This document shows, piece by piece, positions 17,180-25,050 of a DNA stretch of 64,000 bases. The position numbers and the translations under genes are program-made. Within the stretch, counting starts at the first letter, position 1. The number at the start of each line of letters is the position of its first letter. The DNA lies in contig NZ_OPYL01000002.1 in the NCBI RefSeq assembly GCF_900343125.1, positions 186,001-250,000 on the forward strand. Direction: 5' to 3'. The DNA comes from Dysgonomonas sp. Marseille-P4361 (GTDB taxonomy: Bacteria; Bacteroidota; Bacteroidia; Bacteroidales; Dysgonomonadaceae). A model generated the notes under the pieces. The model did no database searches. It was not told where the DNA came from and saw nothing but the letters and a program-made list of their open reading frames with translations.

Positions 17180-18517
17180 TTATTGTTTTACAAAAATTGG
17201 ATTACTGATAGTTACTGTCTTGTTTTTAATGACATCACCACTGCTTACTGTTGTCTGGTTCTTGAACTCAACTACACGTATACCTACTACATGAGTAGGG
17301 AAAATAAGTGTGACGTATGTTGTTGGCAAGAAACGTAATTCAGGTTTCTCTGGTGAATATCTGTACCAGCTACCGCTGTATGGATAAGTAGCGTGGTAGC
17401 CGCTAGAATTACCTATAATGAAATTTAATCTTGTAGCAACAGTTAATTTTGTAGCATAGCCTGTTTTGGGGTCTACCTCTAAAGTTTGAGTTTTTATTCC
17501 TAACTGATTGTTTTCTCCTACCTCGATGTCAAATTCGTAATCAAGATTTTCATCAAATGCACGGAGGAAATCGCTCGAAACTCGAATCGTTTTACCATCA
17601 CCTTTGTCTCTGAATTCAACCTCAACGGGTTCTTCTATGTTATCTGTAGTTACAAGGTATTTACCCAGTAGCTGTTGGAATTGAATAAATGTTGGAATTA
17701 GTTCTACATCGGTTCCTTTATCAAGGTCTACAAACTTAGAGTTTTCTTTATCCTACACCAGTCGCTTAAGTACATTGTTGCTTATGTTTAAAGAATCGTA
17801 TAGATTAATACTTTCATTGGTTACGGTATACTTACTGATTTTGATATCAGGCCTATCTGTATCGTGAATCTCATAGTCTCCAGTCCACATAGTAGTATAG
17901 CCAACATGTTGACCCGACTTATTGATAGAGAAACGAGTGTAATTTGATAAGATCTCCTCTAATTCTACAACCTCGGCACAATATTGATCCCAGTCTTTTT
18001 CTGCTTTCATCGGGCGCATAACAATGATCTGTTTTTGCTTAATCCCTTTTAAAATGAATTCTTCCTTGGAGGCTTTCAGTATCATAAACTCAAAATCTCC
18101 TCCATATCCGTAAGGGTCGCTTATGCTTCCTGGATCGGCAAATGGGTGCAAAACTTTATTGTATGTTCCAAAGCTTAAACATGGACCTTGCATACGGTTT
18201 ATAGAATATGAGGATTCTATTTTTTCGCCCAGATTTTTATAATCACCCATGGTGAAGGCGCCAGCCATGATTGCTTTACCTTCCTCAAATTTGCATATTA
18301 TTTGGTAACCTCCAATTCTGTCTTCTCCAAATCCAGCATAGTAATCCATAGCCCAACCGTTTTCGGCAGAACTAAGAAGCTTATCGTACTCAGCCTGAGC
18401 TTCCATTAGTCGCTCGGCTGACGATTTGTCAAATATATTTTCTTCTTCTTTTAAGCAAGATTGTAAAGACAACAAGCCAACTAGTAGTATTATTATGCTG
18501 CTAATTATATTCTTCAT
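17180..18517 (-). pseudogene. DUF4302 lipoprotein gene interrupted by in-frame TAG
   Basis: The frame opens at ATG 18517 with a lipobox (LQSC) and a typical DUF4302 start (LMEAQAEYDKLLSSAENGWAMDYY). It meets TAG at 17753-17755 (codon 255). Reading on in the same frame gives 190 more sensible codons (for example DKENSKFVDLDKG, LLGKYLVTTDN, YPYSGSWYRYSP) up to TAA at 17180-17182, four bases before the BACON lipoprotein ATG. Together they give about 445 codons, the size expected of a full DUF4302 protein. A single change such as TGG or CAG to TAG would explain the break. A shortened 254-residue lipoprotein could still be made. The loss fits decay of the whole operon after SusC/SusD damage. Confidence 0.88.
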
Positions 18518-18523
18518 AATACA

Positions 18524-19450
18524 TTAATTAGTAAATTCCTTAAATGATATAAACTCTATATCTTCTGCTTTTACAGCTCTTATCTGAGCACTTTCCTTTA
18601 GCTTTCTAAGATTGGTATTCCAAGCTTCTTCCATATAGTCAGATACCATCTTGAGCTTCTGTTCTATTTTTTCTCTACCATATGCACTAACTACGTTTCC
18701 TTTCGAGTCAAACTCTGTAGCATTAGTTAGTATATTTTCCCACTCTTCGTCAGTAGTAGTTAGGTATATCGAGTACACTTCGGCAAAATCTTCATCAGCT
18801 TCAGAGCTTGCATATTCAGAAACAAAGCCCAATTTGTAGTATTCTTCTATTTTGTTATAAGCATCAGGCCAGTTGTCGCCTACGTAATCTTTCTCGCTAA
18901 TAGCTCCAAAAGAAAGATCTTTTTCTCTCTTTTGATCCAAAATATGAGAAAACTCATGATGCATACGGTGCATATATTGGATAATCGATTCGTAATTGAT
19001 CTCTTTTACTAGGTTTAATTCATATAAAACAACACGTAACCCACCACTTGCTGTCGCTAAAACCTTAGTGTTTGTTGCAGGGTCTAGGCCTTCACTACCT
19101 ATAAGGTATATTTGCTTAGGTGCAGTCTCTCTGGTGAAATGCATACCCGCAACCTCGTCGTAACACTCGAACCAACAATATTTAATAATCTGTGTAAACT
19201 TGGTCGATATATCAAAGGTTGCAGGAGTCAGATTGTAGCTGAAATCCGTATCCATATAATCGAATTGATAAGCGATCTGAATGTTGTACGGAACTCTGAA
19301 GTTGTCTTCTAGCCATAAGTCGAATTCGTTCTTCTTAGGAAGGCTTTCACTGTCAAAGACGCTATTGTTTCTGTCTACATCGTCATTGTCGCAGCCTACT
19401 ACGAATGCTGCAAATAGAATGACTAAACAATATATTATATTTTTTTTCAT
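18524..19450 (-). CDS. SusD-associated zinc metallohydrolase lipoprotein
   Basis: A 308-residue lipoprotein (VGC lipobox, Cys near 20) with an HExxH zinc motif (MHHEFSHIL near residue 167) and a downstream EDFAEVYSIY segment that can supply the third ligand. This matches the 'substrate import-associated zinc metallohydrolase lipoprotein' family (TIGR04549-like), which is nearly always encoded beside SusC/SusD pairs and DUF4302. It should act at the cell surface or periplasm on an imported substrate. The gene lies between truncated SusD and split DUF4302 and appears intact. Confidence 0.88.
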   Translation of the reverse strand: MKKNIIYCLVILFAAFVVGCDNDDVDRNNSVFDSESLPKKNEFDLWLEDNFRVPYNIQIAYQFDYMDTDFSYNLTPATFDISTKFTQIIKYCWFECYDEVAGMHFTRETAPKQIYLIGSEGLDPATNTKVLATASGGLRVVLYELNLVKEINYESIIQYMHRMHHEFSHILDQKREKDLSFGAISEKDYVGDNWPDAYNKIEEYYKLGFVSEYASSEADEDFAEVYSIYLTTTDEEWENILTNATEFDSKGNVVSAYGREKIEQKLKMVSDYMEEAWNTNLRKLKESAQIRAVKAEDIEFISFKEFTN

Positions 19451-19476
19451 AATTGTCTGAAGTATTATATCTGTTC

Positions 19477-20361
19477 TTATCTTGGATTTGCTTGCATTCC
19501 GGCTACTACCATCTGCTGAGGTATTTGGAATACTCTTCTAGGGTCATCTACTGTAAGCTTGTCGGTAGGAACAGGTGTTCCATCATAAATCTTACGTCTG
19601 TAGATTTCTATTTTGTATCTGTTGATATCAAACCATCTAGTTCCTTCATGTAGGGTTAAGGCTCTCTTTGCCAACAATATTCCTTGTAGGACGTCTTTTT
19701 GATCTTCGGTAAGTCCTTCCAAATTAATTTCTTTCTTGAATTTTCCGGGATCTACACCTTTGGGATCATACTCGTGTTTTGTTTTTTTGCTAGGATCGTC
19801 TGTGTCTTCTAGTCTCATAAATGCTATAAGCTTCTCAGGACTTTCTGTATGTCTGTAAGATGCATTATAGTATGTGAAAGCTCGTAGGAATGTATCTAAA
19901 TCCTTTGTAGCAGAAACCAAATCTCCGGAAAGAGCATATGCTTCAGCTCTTGTGAGTAAAGTTTCGTCAGCAGTGAATACGGCTTGTACAATGTGTGTCC
20001 AACCAATACCTGCAACCTTGTCAAGGTACTCAAAAAACTCTCCAACTTTAGGCATTACAGCAATCGCACCCTGAGAGGTAACTAAACATCTGTATCTAAC
20101 CCATCCTCCGATAGGAAGGCTTGCATCAGGTGTTATTTCATTATAAGTTATGTTTTGCATTGCAAATTTCTTCCCGATACTAGGGTAGGGACCTGAAACT
20201 CTTCCCCAAATAGACTCTGCAGCTACCAATAAGAAGTTTGCTGTTTGTTCTGGCTCAATATATCTATTGAAAGCTATATCTAACTTACTTACACTTTCAC
20301 CAAATGCCCTTTTTGTATCAAAAAACCTATTTATACTATATTCTTGTCTATTCAAAAACAA
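19477..20361 (-). pseudogene. SusD/RagB family protein, N-terminally truncated remnant
   Basis: A 294-residue frame holding only the C-terminal part of a SusD/RagB protein: LLTRAEAYALSGDLVSATKDLD (TPR-like helix), RALTLHEGTRWFDINRY (the conserved 'E..R.fDl.R' block) and a closing VFQIPQQ. Full SusD proteins have about 500 residues, a lipoprotein signal and a SusC partner just upstream. Here the frame enters the 98-bp tRNA-associated direct repeat at 20343, so its first six codons are repeat DNA. No signal peptide, N-terminal domain or SusC is present. It cannot be a working surface lipoprotein as it stands. Confidence 0.88.
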
Positions 20362-20440
20362 TCCTTATCTTTGCATCCACAAAGAATTTAACCACACTAA
20401 GGAGAGGTGCTCGAGTGGTTGAAGAGGCACGCCTGGAAAG
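20343..20440 (+). repeat. Left attachment repeat (attL): tRNA-Ser promoter and 5' half
   Basis: A 98-base segment identical to 26349-26446. It contains a full promoter (TTG 20344-20346, 19 bases, TATCTTTG 20366-20373) and the first 40 bases of tRNA-Ser from 20401. Identity stops just after the anticodon loop: the left copy then continues TAAGC, not tRNA sequence. It therefore makes no tRNA but keeps a promoter pointing into the element. Confidence 0.92.
20344..20373 (+). promoter_or_regulatory. Orphan tRNA-Ser promoter at the left end
   Basis: TTG at 20344-20346 and TATCTTTG at 20366-20373 with 19-base spacing match the Bacteroidetes housekeeping promoter. It drives the 5' half of tRNA-Ser and then reads into the element, antisense to its genes. 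Confidence 0.7.
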
Positions 20441-20534
20441 TAAGCTTCTATATAAAAAAACTACTCTGTAAATAATATTAAATCAATAACTTACCGATAA
20501 TATTTTCACTTAGATTTTCCTCAATCGTAATATT

Positions 20535-20552
20535 GTACACACTTTTGTGCAC
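20535..20552. repeat. Left 18-mer of a paired end sequence (possible integrase arm site)
   Basis: GTACACACTTTTGTGCAC here and GTGCACACTTTTGTACAC at 26275-26292 differ at two positions only, giving consensus GTRCACACTTTTGTRCAC. Each has partial dyad symmetry (GTRCAC ends). One copy lies near each end of the element, which suits arm-type binding sites for the recombinase or its directionality factor. Function is inferred. Confidence 0.55.
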
Positions 20553-20634
20553 GCTATGCGTGATTAATACTAATTTTATTTATTTAGTTACATCTAACCT
20601 CTAATAGATAAAAGCTAGATGTACGATTTAATGC

Positions 20635-20751
20635 TTAACCTTGTATGTCTGAACACATTTTCATTATAAATACGATTACACCTATAGCAACCCACCATGC
20701 ATTCTTTGACCACCAAGATTCTTTTTCTTTTTGTTCATTCTGATTTTCCAT
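20635..20751 (-). CDS. 38-residue single-pass membrane peptide (element gene)
   Basis: A short frame starting four bases after the stop of the 366-residue gene upstream. It has a charged N-terminus (MENQNEQKEKES), two Trp pairs (WWSKNAWW) that mark a membrane border, a hydrophobic helix (VAIGVIVFIM) and a short tail with one Cys. The close spacing and clear membrane design support a real gene translated with its neighbour. No homolog is recognised. It could be a partner subunit of the upstream membrane-anchored protein, or a small toxin or holin-like peptide; nothing in the sequence decides. Confidence 0.5.
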   Translation of the reverse strand: MENQNEQKEKESWWSKNAWWVAIGVIVFIMKMCSDIQG

Positions 20752-20755
20752 AATT

Positions 20756-21856
20756 TTAATTTATTTTAAATGACTCAATAACAGTTTTTATTATTTGTTC
20801 TTCACTAGCATATTCATCTTGTGCAACAGTAAATGTTATTATGTATAAAATACCGTCTTTAGTTGTTGCATATTGAACAGCCCTCACAGGATAGTTGCTT
20901 AGTGTATAGTCTGCTATAATTTGATAATAATTGAGATTATTCATTGCCAAATATCCTTGTGAAATGATTTCAAAATCATCAAAATATGATTGCATTTGTT
21001 GTATTGATAGTAATGCTGCATCTGCAATGTTTTTAGAAGTGTTAGACATTATAATATTAAAATTACTTCTGAAATTATAATTATCCTCTGGACTTATAAA
21101 AGCAGCAATAACCCCTTGATTTGGTTGAGATACTACTTCATAATTCTTAGGGTACTTTATCGAAAATTCTTTGTAGGCATTATTCTCGAATATTTTATAG
21201 CCAGTATCATTTGAGGAATATTGAATAGTATTGTCATCATAGAAATGAATACTATTTGTTAATTTGTTAAATCTCTCATTTAGATTATTATTAGAAATGA
21301 CAACTAGACAAAAAACATAATCTTCTCTGAAAAAATATATACATTTTGAGCCATAACCATTAAATGTAGTATAAGCCACATAGGCATCTAGTTCTTCATG
21401 ACTAAACCTTACATATTCGGAAGAAACGTCTTGAGTTAATTTATCTAAAATAGATTTTCTAACTTGTTCTTTTTCTTGATGGCTTGATGCTCGATAAGAT
21501 ATTGGTAATTCTATGACCATTAATTGATAAACAGCCATTTTGGTAGGATTATTTTCATTCTCAATAGCACCATATTCTAAATCAAAATCGTTAGAGCTTT
21601 GAAATGAAATATCTTTGAGCGTTATAGGTGTTTTTATGGCTAAATTATATTGAGAGAAAATTTGATAACCTTTCTGTCTATAATAAGCTTCATCCTTTCT
21701 TTCAGAAGATTCAACTTCTCCTGTAATTATAGAATGATCTCTTTTACTCGGTGTGCTAAAATCTTTGTTTGAAGAGTTACAAAGTATTGCTACTACTATT
21801 AACGCTATCATACTAGCTGCAACTATGGCTACAATGTTTTTCTCATTTTCGTTCAT
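20756..21856 (-). CDS. Membrane-anchored protein with two PsbP/DcrB-like domains (element gene)
   Basis: A 366-residue protein with a short cytosolic N-terminus, one membrane helix (IVAIVAASMIALIVVAIL, about 8-25) and a large extracytoplasmic part. The second half (about residues 230-366) has the PsbP/DcrB-like order: FSIKYPKNYEVV, VIAAFISPEDNYNFRSNFNIIMSN, then PVRAVQYATTKDGILYIITFTV. The first half (about 65-215) has a similar order (LAIKTPITLKDISF, MAVYQLMVIELPI, YIFFREDYVFCLVVIS), suggesting a duplicated domain. No catalytic motif is visible. It lies between a second membrane-anchored gene and a tiny membrane peptide in the element. Its role as cargo, for instance in surface exclusion or defence, is open. 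Confidence 0.6.
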   Translation of the reverse strand: MNENEKNIVAIVAASMIALIVVAILCNSSNKDFSTPSKRDHSIITGEVESSERKDEAYYRQKGYQIFSQYNLAIKTPITLKDISFQSSNDFDLEYGAIENENNPTKMAVYQLMVIELPISYRASSHQEKEQVRKSILDKLTQDVSSEYVRFSHEELDAYVAYTTFNGYGSKCIYFFREDYVFCLVVISNNNLNERFNKLTNSIHFYDDNTIQYSSNDTGYKIFENNAYKEFSIKYPKNYEVVSQPNQGVIAAFISPEDNYNFRSNFNIIMSNTSKNIADAALLSIQQMQSYFDDFEIISQGYLAMNNLNYYQIIADYTLSNYPVRAVQYATTKDGILYIITFTVAQDEYASEEQIIKTVIESFKIN

Positions 21857-21947
21857 TAGATGTGCAATTTAATATTGTTAAAAAAATAAGGCATGGTGCT
21901 TCCTCACGTGATTCAAGGTATCGCCAAACACTCACTGCCAGAATAAG

Positions 21948-21979
21948 GTAAAGTTCATGCCTTGTAACACGAACTTTAC
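21948..21979. other. Inverted repeat between two element genes
   Basis: GTAAAGTTC at 21948-21956 and GAACTTTAC at 21971-21979 form a 9-bp perfect stem with a 14-base loop. It lacks a T tract, so it is not a typical terminator; it may be an operator or RNA processing site between the 135- and 366-residue genes. Confidence 0.4.
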
Positions 21980-21996
21980 TATTTTCCCATCACTCA

Positions 21997-22404
21997 TCAA
22001 TCTAGTAGATTCTTTGTTCTCACACCCAAATCAATATCTTCAATCATTTTCTCTTGAGGATATGATAATTCAAACTCCCATTCCTTCACCTTGTCCTTCC
22101 TTTTATTTCTAATAGATATACTCATGGTATTATAATGTTTTCCATATAACATAAATGTTACTTCATACTTCTCATTAATAGCAGAAAGTACGCTTCTTCC
22201 ATCTGCAACCTCAAGTTTACCTAAAGTATTGTGTAAATAATCAAATAGTCTGTTAAGTAGCACAGGTAGCCCTCCTTTATTCTGAACATTTTCTATTAGA
22301 TACTTAATCTCTTTATTTCTTCTCTTCTCACTAGCTTTTGAGTCTAATGATACAACAACATACATTACAATGCCAATTAAAGCACCAATAAATAAAGCTT
22401 CCAT
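21997..22404 (-). CDS. Membrane-anchored protein of unknown function (element gene)
   Basis: A 135-residue protein if started at the ATG at 22404 (MEALFIGALIGIVMYVVVSLD), which gives a clean N-terminal membrane helix; the longer frame from 22494 adds 30 residues with no plausible signal and is less likely. The cytosolic part has a helical charged region (KASEKRRNKEIKYLIENVQNKGG) and then a beta-rich domain (YEVTFMLYGKHYNTMSISI, WEFELSYPQEKMIED). I recognise no family. It is the first cargo gene downstream of the long non-coding stretch and could be co-transcribed with the 366-residue gene. Confidence 0.5.
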   Translation of the reverse strand: MEALFIGALIGIVMYVVVSLDSKASEKRRNKEIKYLIENVQNKGGLPVLLNRLFDYLHNTLGKLEVADGRSVLSAINEKYEVTFMLYGKHYNTMSISIRNKRKDKVKEWEFELSYPQEKMIEDIDLGVRTKNLLD

Positions 22405-22878
22405 AATTTTTTCTTTTTTATAGCCATACTCACAAAAAGAAGATGTGGCATCCACTATTAGAGTCCAAGGTATTACCACACACCTAAACCACATAACAAT
22501 GAAGCCACACCTATAAAAGATGTAGCATTCACTTTGTTACTGTTGTGGTTTGTCTTTAAAGTGGTAATTTTAGGACTTCACTAGTAAAAAGCAAATACTT
22601 CTTTTTATTAATATGTCTTAGTTAAACTTATATATTCATTCGCAATTATTTGATTTTTGGTTTATTGCAAAAATACGAGATTTAAACAGATATATACCAA
22701 GTTTGAAACTGCTTTTTTGAATTAAATTTTTTCTAATTCATATCTAGGTGTGGCTTAAATGAATGTTATTATGTGTGTTATGAATTATTTAGATTCTACA
22801 TTTTTAAAATCAGAAGTAACTTATTATAGGAAAATACAATTTCAGGATCAACTTTTGTAGAAGATAAAATGTGCAAAT

Positions 22879-22968
22879 TCACTTCTTTCCATCTTTCTTC
22901 CAAATCCAGTATATATACAAAATGAAGCTAATAAATAGCCAAATCAAAGTATTCAAAGCATCTTTCAT
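22879..22968 (-). CDS. Possible 29-residue membrane peptide
   Basis: An ATG at 22968 opens a short frame ending TGA at 22879. The product would have a hydrophobic helix (LIWLFISFILYIYWIW) between a short polar N-terminus and a basic tail (KKDGKK). Design fits a tiny membrane peptide, but a hydrophobic short frame can arise by chance in AT-rich DNA, so support is weak. Confidence 0.25.
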   Translation of the reverse strand: MKDALNTLIWLFISFILYIYWIWKKDGKK

Positions 22969-23160
22969 AAGATTTTGATTTTAAATTAATATTTGCAGGG
23001 GGCTTAACCCCATTACCAAGCATAAGGGGGAGTGTTTTTAAGACTATGCAGCTCTTATATATACAGTATATTTTGTTAAACCTTATGTTATCTTATGAAT
23101 GAATGCAAATTCTTTAAATAGCTTTAAAATGCATTAAACACACTATCTCTTGCTCAAAAG

Positions 23161-23198
23161 AAAAATCCAGTAGTTCTGATTATAAGTTTACTACTGGA
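23161..23198 (-). terminator. Intrinsic terminator of the polymerase gene
   Basis: A 9-bp perfect stem (TCCAGTAGT at 23166-23174 with ACTACTGGA at 23190-23198) followed, on the minus strand, by five T residues. It lies 31 bases after the polymerase stop. Confidence 0.75.
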
Positions 23199-23228
23199 CT
23201 ATTAGTCTTTTTGTAATATGACTGCTAC

Positions 23229-24929
23229 TTATTCTGTAGAGAGTAATGTCTTTTCTATAATTTCTGCATCTAGATCTCCATTGTTTATGTTCCAATACTC
23301 AAATTTCATTTCAGGGGATACTCCGATACATTCTTCTAATTCTTCCTTCATTATCGCATAGACATAACCTTCTTGTCCTATAGTTGTGACAATAGAATCA
23401 TGTATTGTGAAAATTGGTACTTGTTGAGGAGCTTCATCCCATATTCTTTTGCAGCACCTATGGAGTATAATTTCACTTTCTATTGCTTGTAATAAGCAAG
23501 CTAAACGTGCATATTGTCTTTCTATTTTTAAGTCAGAGTATATCCTTTTTATAGTCTTGAATACTTTCATCACAGATGGAAACTTCTCTTCATAATACTG
23601 TTTTAGCCAATAGTTCTCATCTTCAGGATTATTTGCATTGCTTGAAAATAATATCTGAAACATTGTTGTTTTAGCAGTTCCTCGAGATATTTCAATATCT
23701 TTTTCATTTTTAACCCATTCTTTTATCGTTTCATATATTTCTCCTGATGCAACGACTTTTTTATATTCGTCAAAAGTTCCATCAGGCAGATTATTTAACA
23801 AATTTCCCAACATAATGGGGAGGGATTCTCTTGTAGGGTATTTGTGTAGGAAGGATTGTTTTATATTATCTGGTAGGTTGAATAGATTTATGGGTAGGTT
23901 AGAATTTTCTCTCCAAAATTCAGGGTTGAATAATAAACAGGCAAGATAAGGTTGAGAATTTTTAATATCTACGGCAACAAGGGGTTCTCCATCATATGTA
24001 ATGAAGTTCCTATAGTCTTTTTGCATATTCGTTAATACAGAATGTAGCCGATGCACATTTGTGTCAATCATAGCTTTGTAGTCATGTATTTTCAATGCTT
24101 CAAGATTATATCTGAATGAATTATATTGCAGTGAGGGATTTTTTCTTTTCCCTGTATTTTTATTCAAATCCCATTGATCTATATTCTGCTTAACTTTCTT
24201 CTCCTTTAGATTTTTAGCATATAGTTTTGCCCTGTTTATATCTATTTTTAGCTTTTTCTGTTCATACCAATATGATAGATAAGGGCAATGTCGCAATTGA
24301 TTTTCATTGTTACCATCTCTATTATTTTTTATGATAGAATCAATTGCTTTTAAATTCCCTTTCTTGTCAAAAGCTCTAGCATAATAATAAGGCTCAAGTT
24401 CGGCATCAATATATTTATCAGACCATTTATAAGATCTAGAATATCCTCTTTCATTAGGAGTTGATGATTTATAGGATTTATTGCATTCGATTACTCCTGT
24501 ATTCTCTAAGTAGTCAAAATATAGCCTATAGTCACGCATAAAACGATTTAAGTATTCTGCGTTTATTGGCACAAAATCATCATCACCTATTAAATCTTTG
24601 TTCCTAGCAGGGATGGAGCTTAATAAGCCGAGTATATAAATAATCTTTTCTTTATCAAAACGTAAACCATATTTTGCTTCATCAAACCCATTTTCTAAAG
24701 GAGGATATTCACCTATATGAGCATCTACATCTAAATTCTCTGGAAGTAATGCGTAATAGCCAGAGCGGCTAAGCATTACTAATATATAACTAGGAATATT
24801 TAAATCTGAATTTTCCTTAAAATCTAAAATATCTGGATCAATATCAGAAACATCATCTAATATCACATCATCTAATTTATTCTTCTCACCTCTAGAGAAC
24901 CACTCTCTTATCTTATTTATTATATCCAT
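23229..24929 (-). CDS. Single-subunit polymerase-like protein (family A palm motifs)
   Basis: A 566-residue protein with three blocks that match the active site of family A polymerases and T7-type RNA polymerases. Motif A: AVDIKNSQPYL (Asp321, Gln326). Motif B (O helix): SRGTAKTTMFQILF, giving R416-x3-K420-x3-F424. Motif C: FTIHDSIVTT (His510, Asp511). The Ser after HD recalls T7 RNA polymerase (HDS); DNA polymerase I has HDE. The Asp-to-Gln spacing in motif A differs from both. No exonuclease domain or PolA-like N-terminus is visible; the first 300 residues are mostly charged and helical and are unassigned. It most likely copies or primes the element's DNA. Whether it makes DNA or RNA, and whether it needs a primer, cannot be told. 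Confidence 0.7.
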   Translation of the reverse strand: MDIINKIREWFSRGEKNKLDDVILDDVSDIDPDILDFKENSDLNIPSYILVMLSRSGYYALLPENLDVDAHIGEYPPLENGFDEAKYGLRFDKEKIIYILGLLSSIPARNKDLIGDDDFVPINAEYLNRFMRDYRLYFDYLENTGVIECNKSYKSSTPNERGYSRSYKWSDKYIDAELEPYYYARAFDKKGNLKAIDSIIKNNRDGNNENQLRHCPYLSYWYEQKKLKIDINRAKLYAKNLKEKKVKQNIDQWDLNKNTGKRKNPSLQYNSFRYNLEALKIHDYKAMIDTNVHRLHSVLTNMQKDYRNFITYDGEPLVAVDIKNSQPYLACLLFNPEFWRENSNLPINLFNLPDNIKQSFLHKYPTRESLPIMLGNLLNNLPDGTFDEYKKVVASGEIYETIKEWVKNEKDIEISRGTAKTTMFQILFSSNANNPEDENYWLKQYYEEKFPSVMKVFKTIKRIYSDLKIERQYARLACLLQAIESEIILHRCCKRIWDEAPQQVPIFTIHDSIVTTIGQEGYVYAIMKEELEECIGVSPEMKFEYWNINNGDLDAEIIEKTLLSTE

Positions 24930-25050
24930 TATGTTGGGAAAAATATGAAATTATTTTTTTACTGTAGCTTGAATATGTAGGATAGGTTATTATCATATGT
25001 GAGTAATTAGTGATTCGAAAGAAGATGAAAATACATCTTCCCCTTCAAAT

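Larger units (their letters stand above)
22405..23228. other. Long non-coding stretch of the element; candidate origin/control region
   Basis: About 820 bases without a convincing gene. It holds an 11-bp inverted repeat (AAGCCACACCT at 22502-22512 and AGGTGTGGCTT at 22746-22756), a compact hairpin (GGGG-CTTAA-CCCC at 22999-23011), very AT-rich blocks, one possible 29-codon membrane peptide, and the terminator of the polymerase gene. A replication origin or control region next to the polymerase is plausible but not shown. Confidence 0.4.

Noticed and set aside
20401-20440. Second functional tRNA-Ser at the left repeat
   Set aside because: Only the first 40 bases are present; the 3' half, variable arm and acceptor strand are missing.
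22405-22494. Longer N-terminus of the 135-residue element protein
   Set aside because: The added 30 residues contain no signal or helix of their own, while the ATG at 22404 begins a clean membrane helix.
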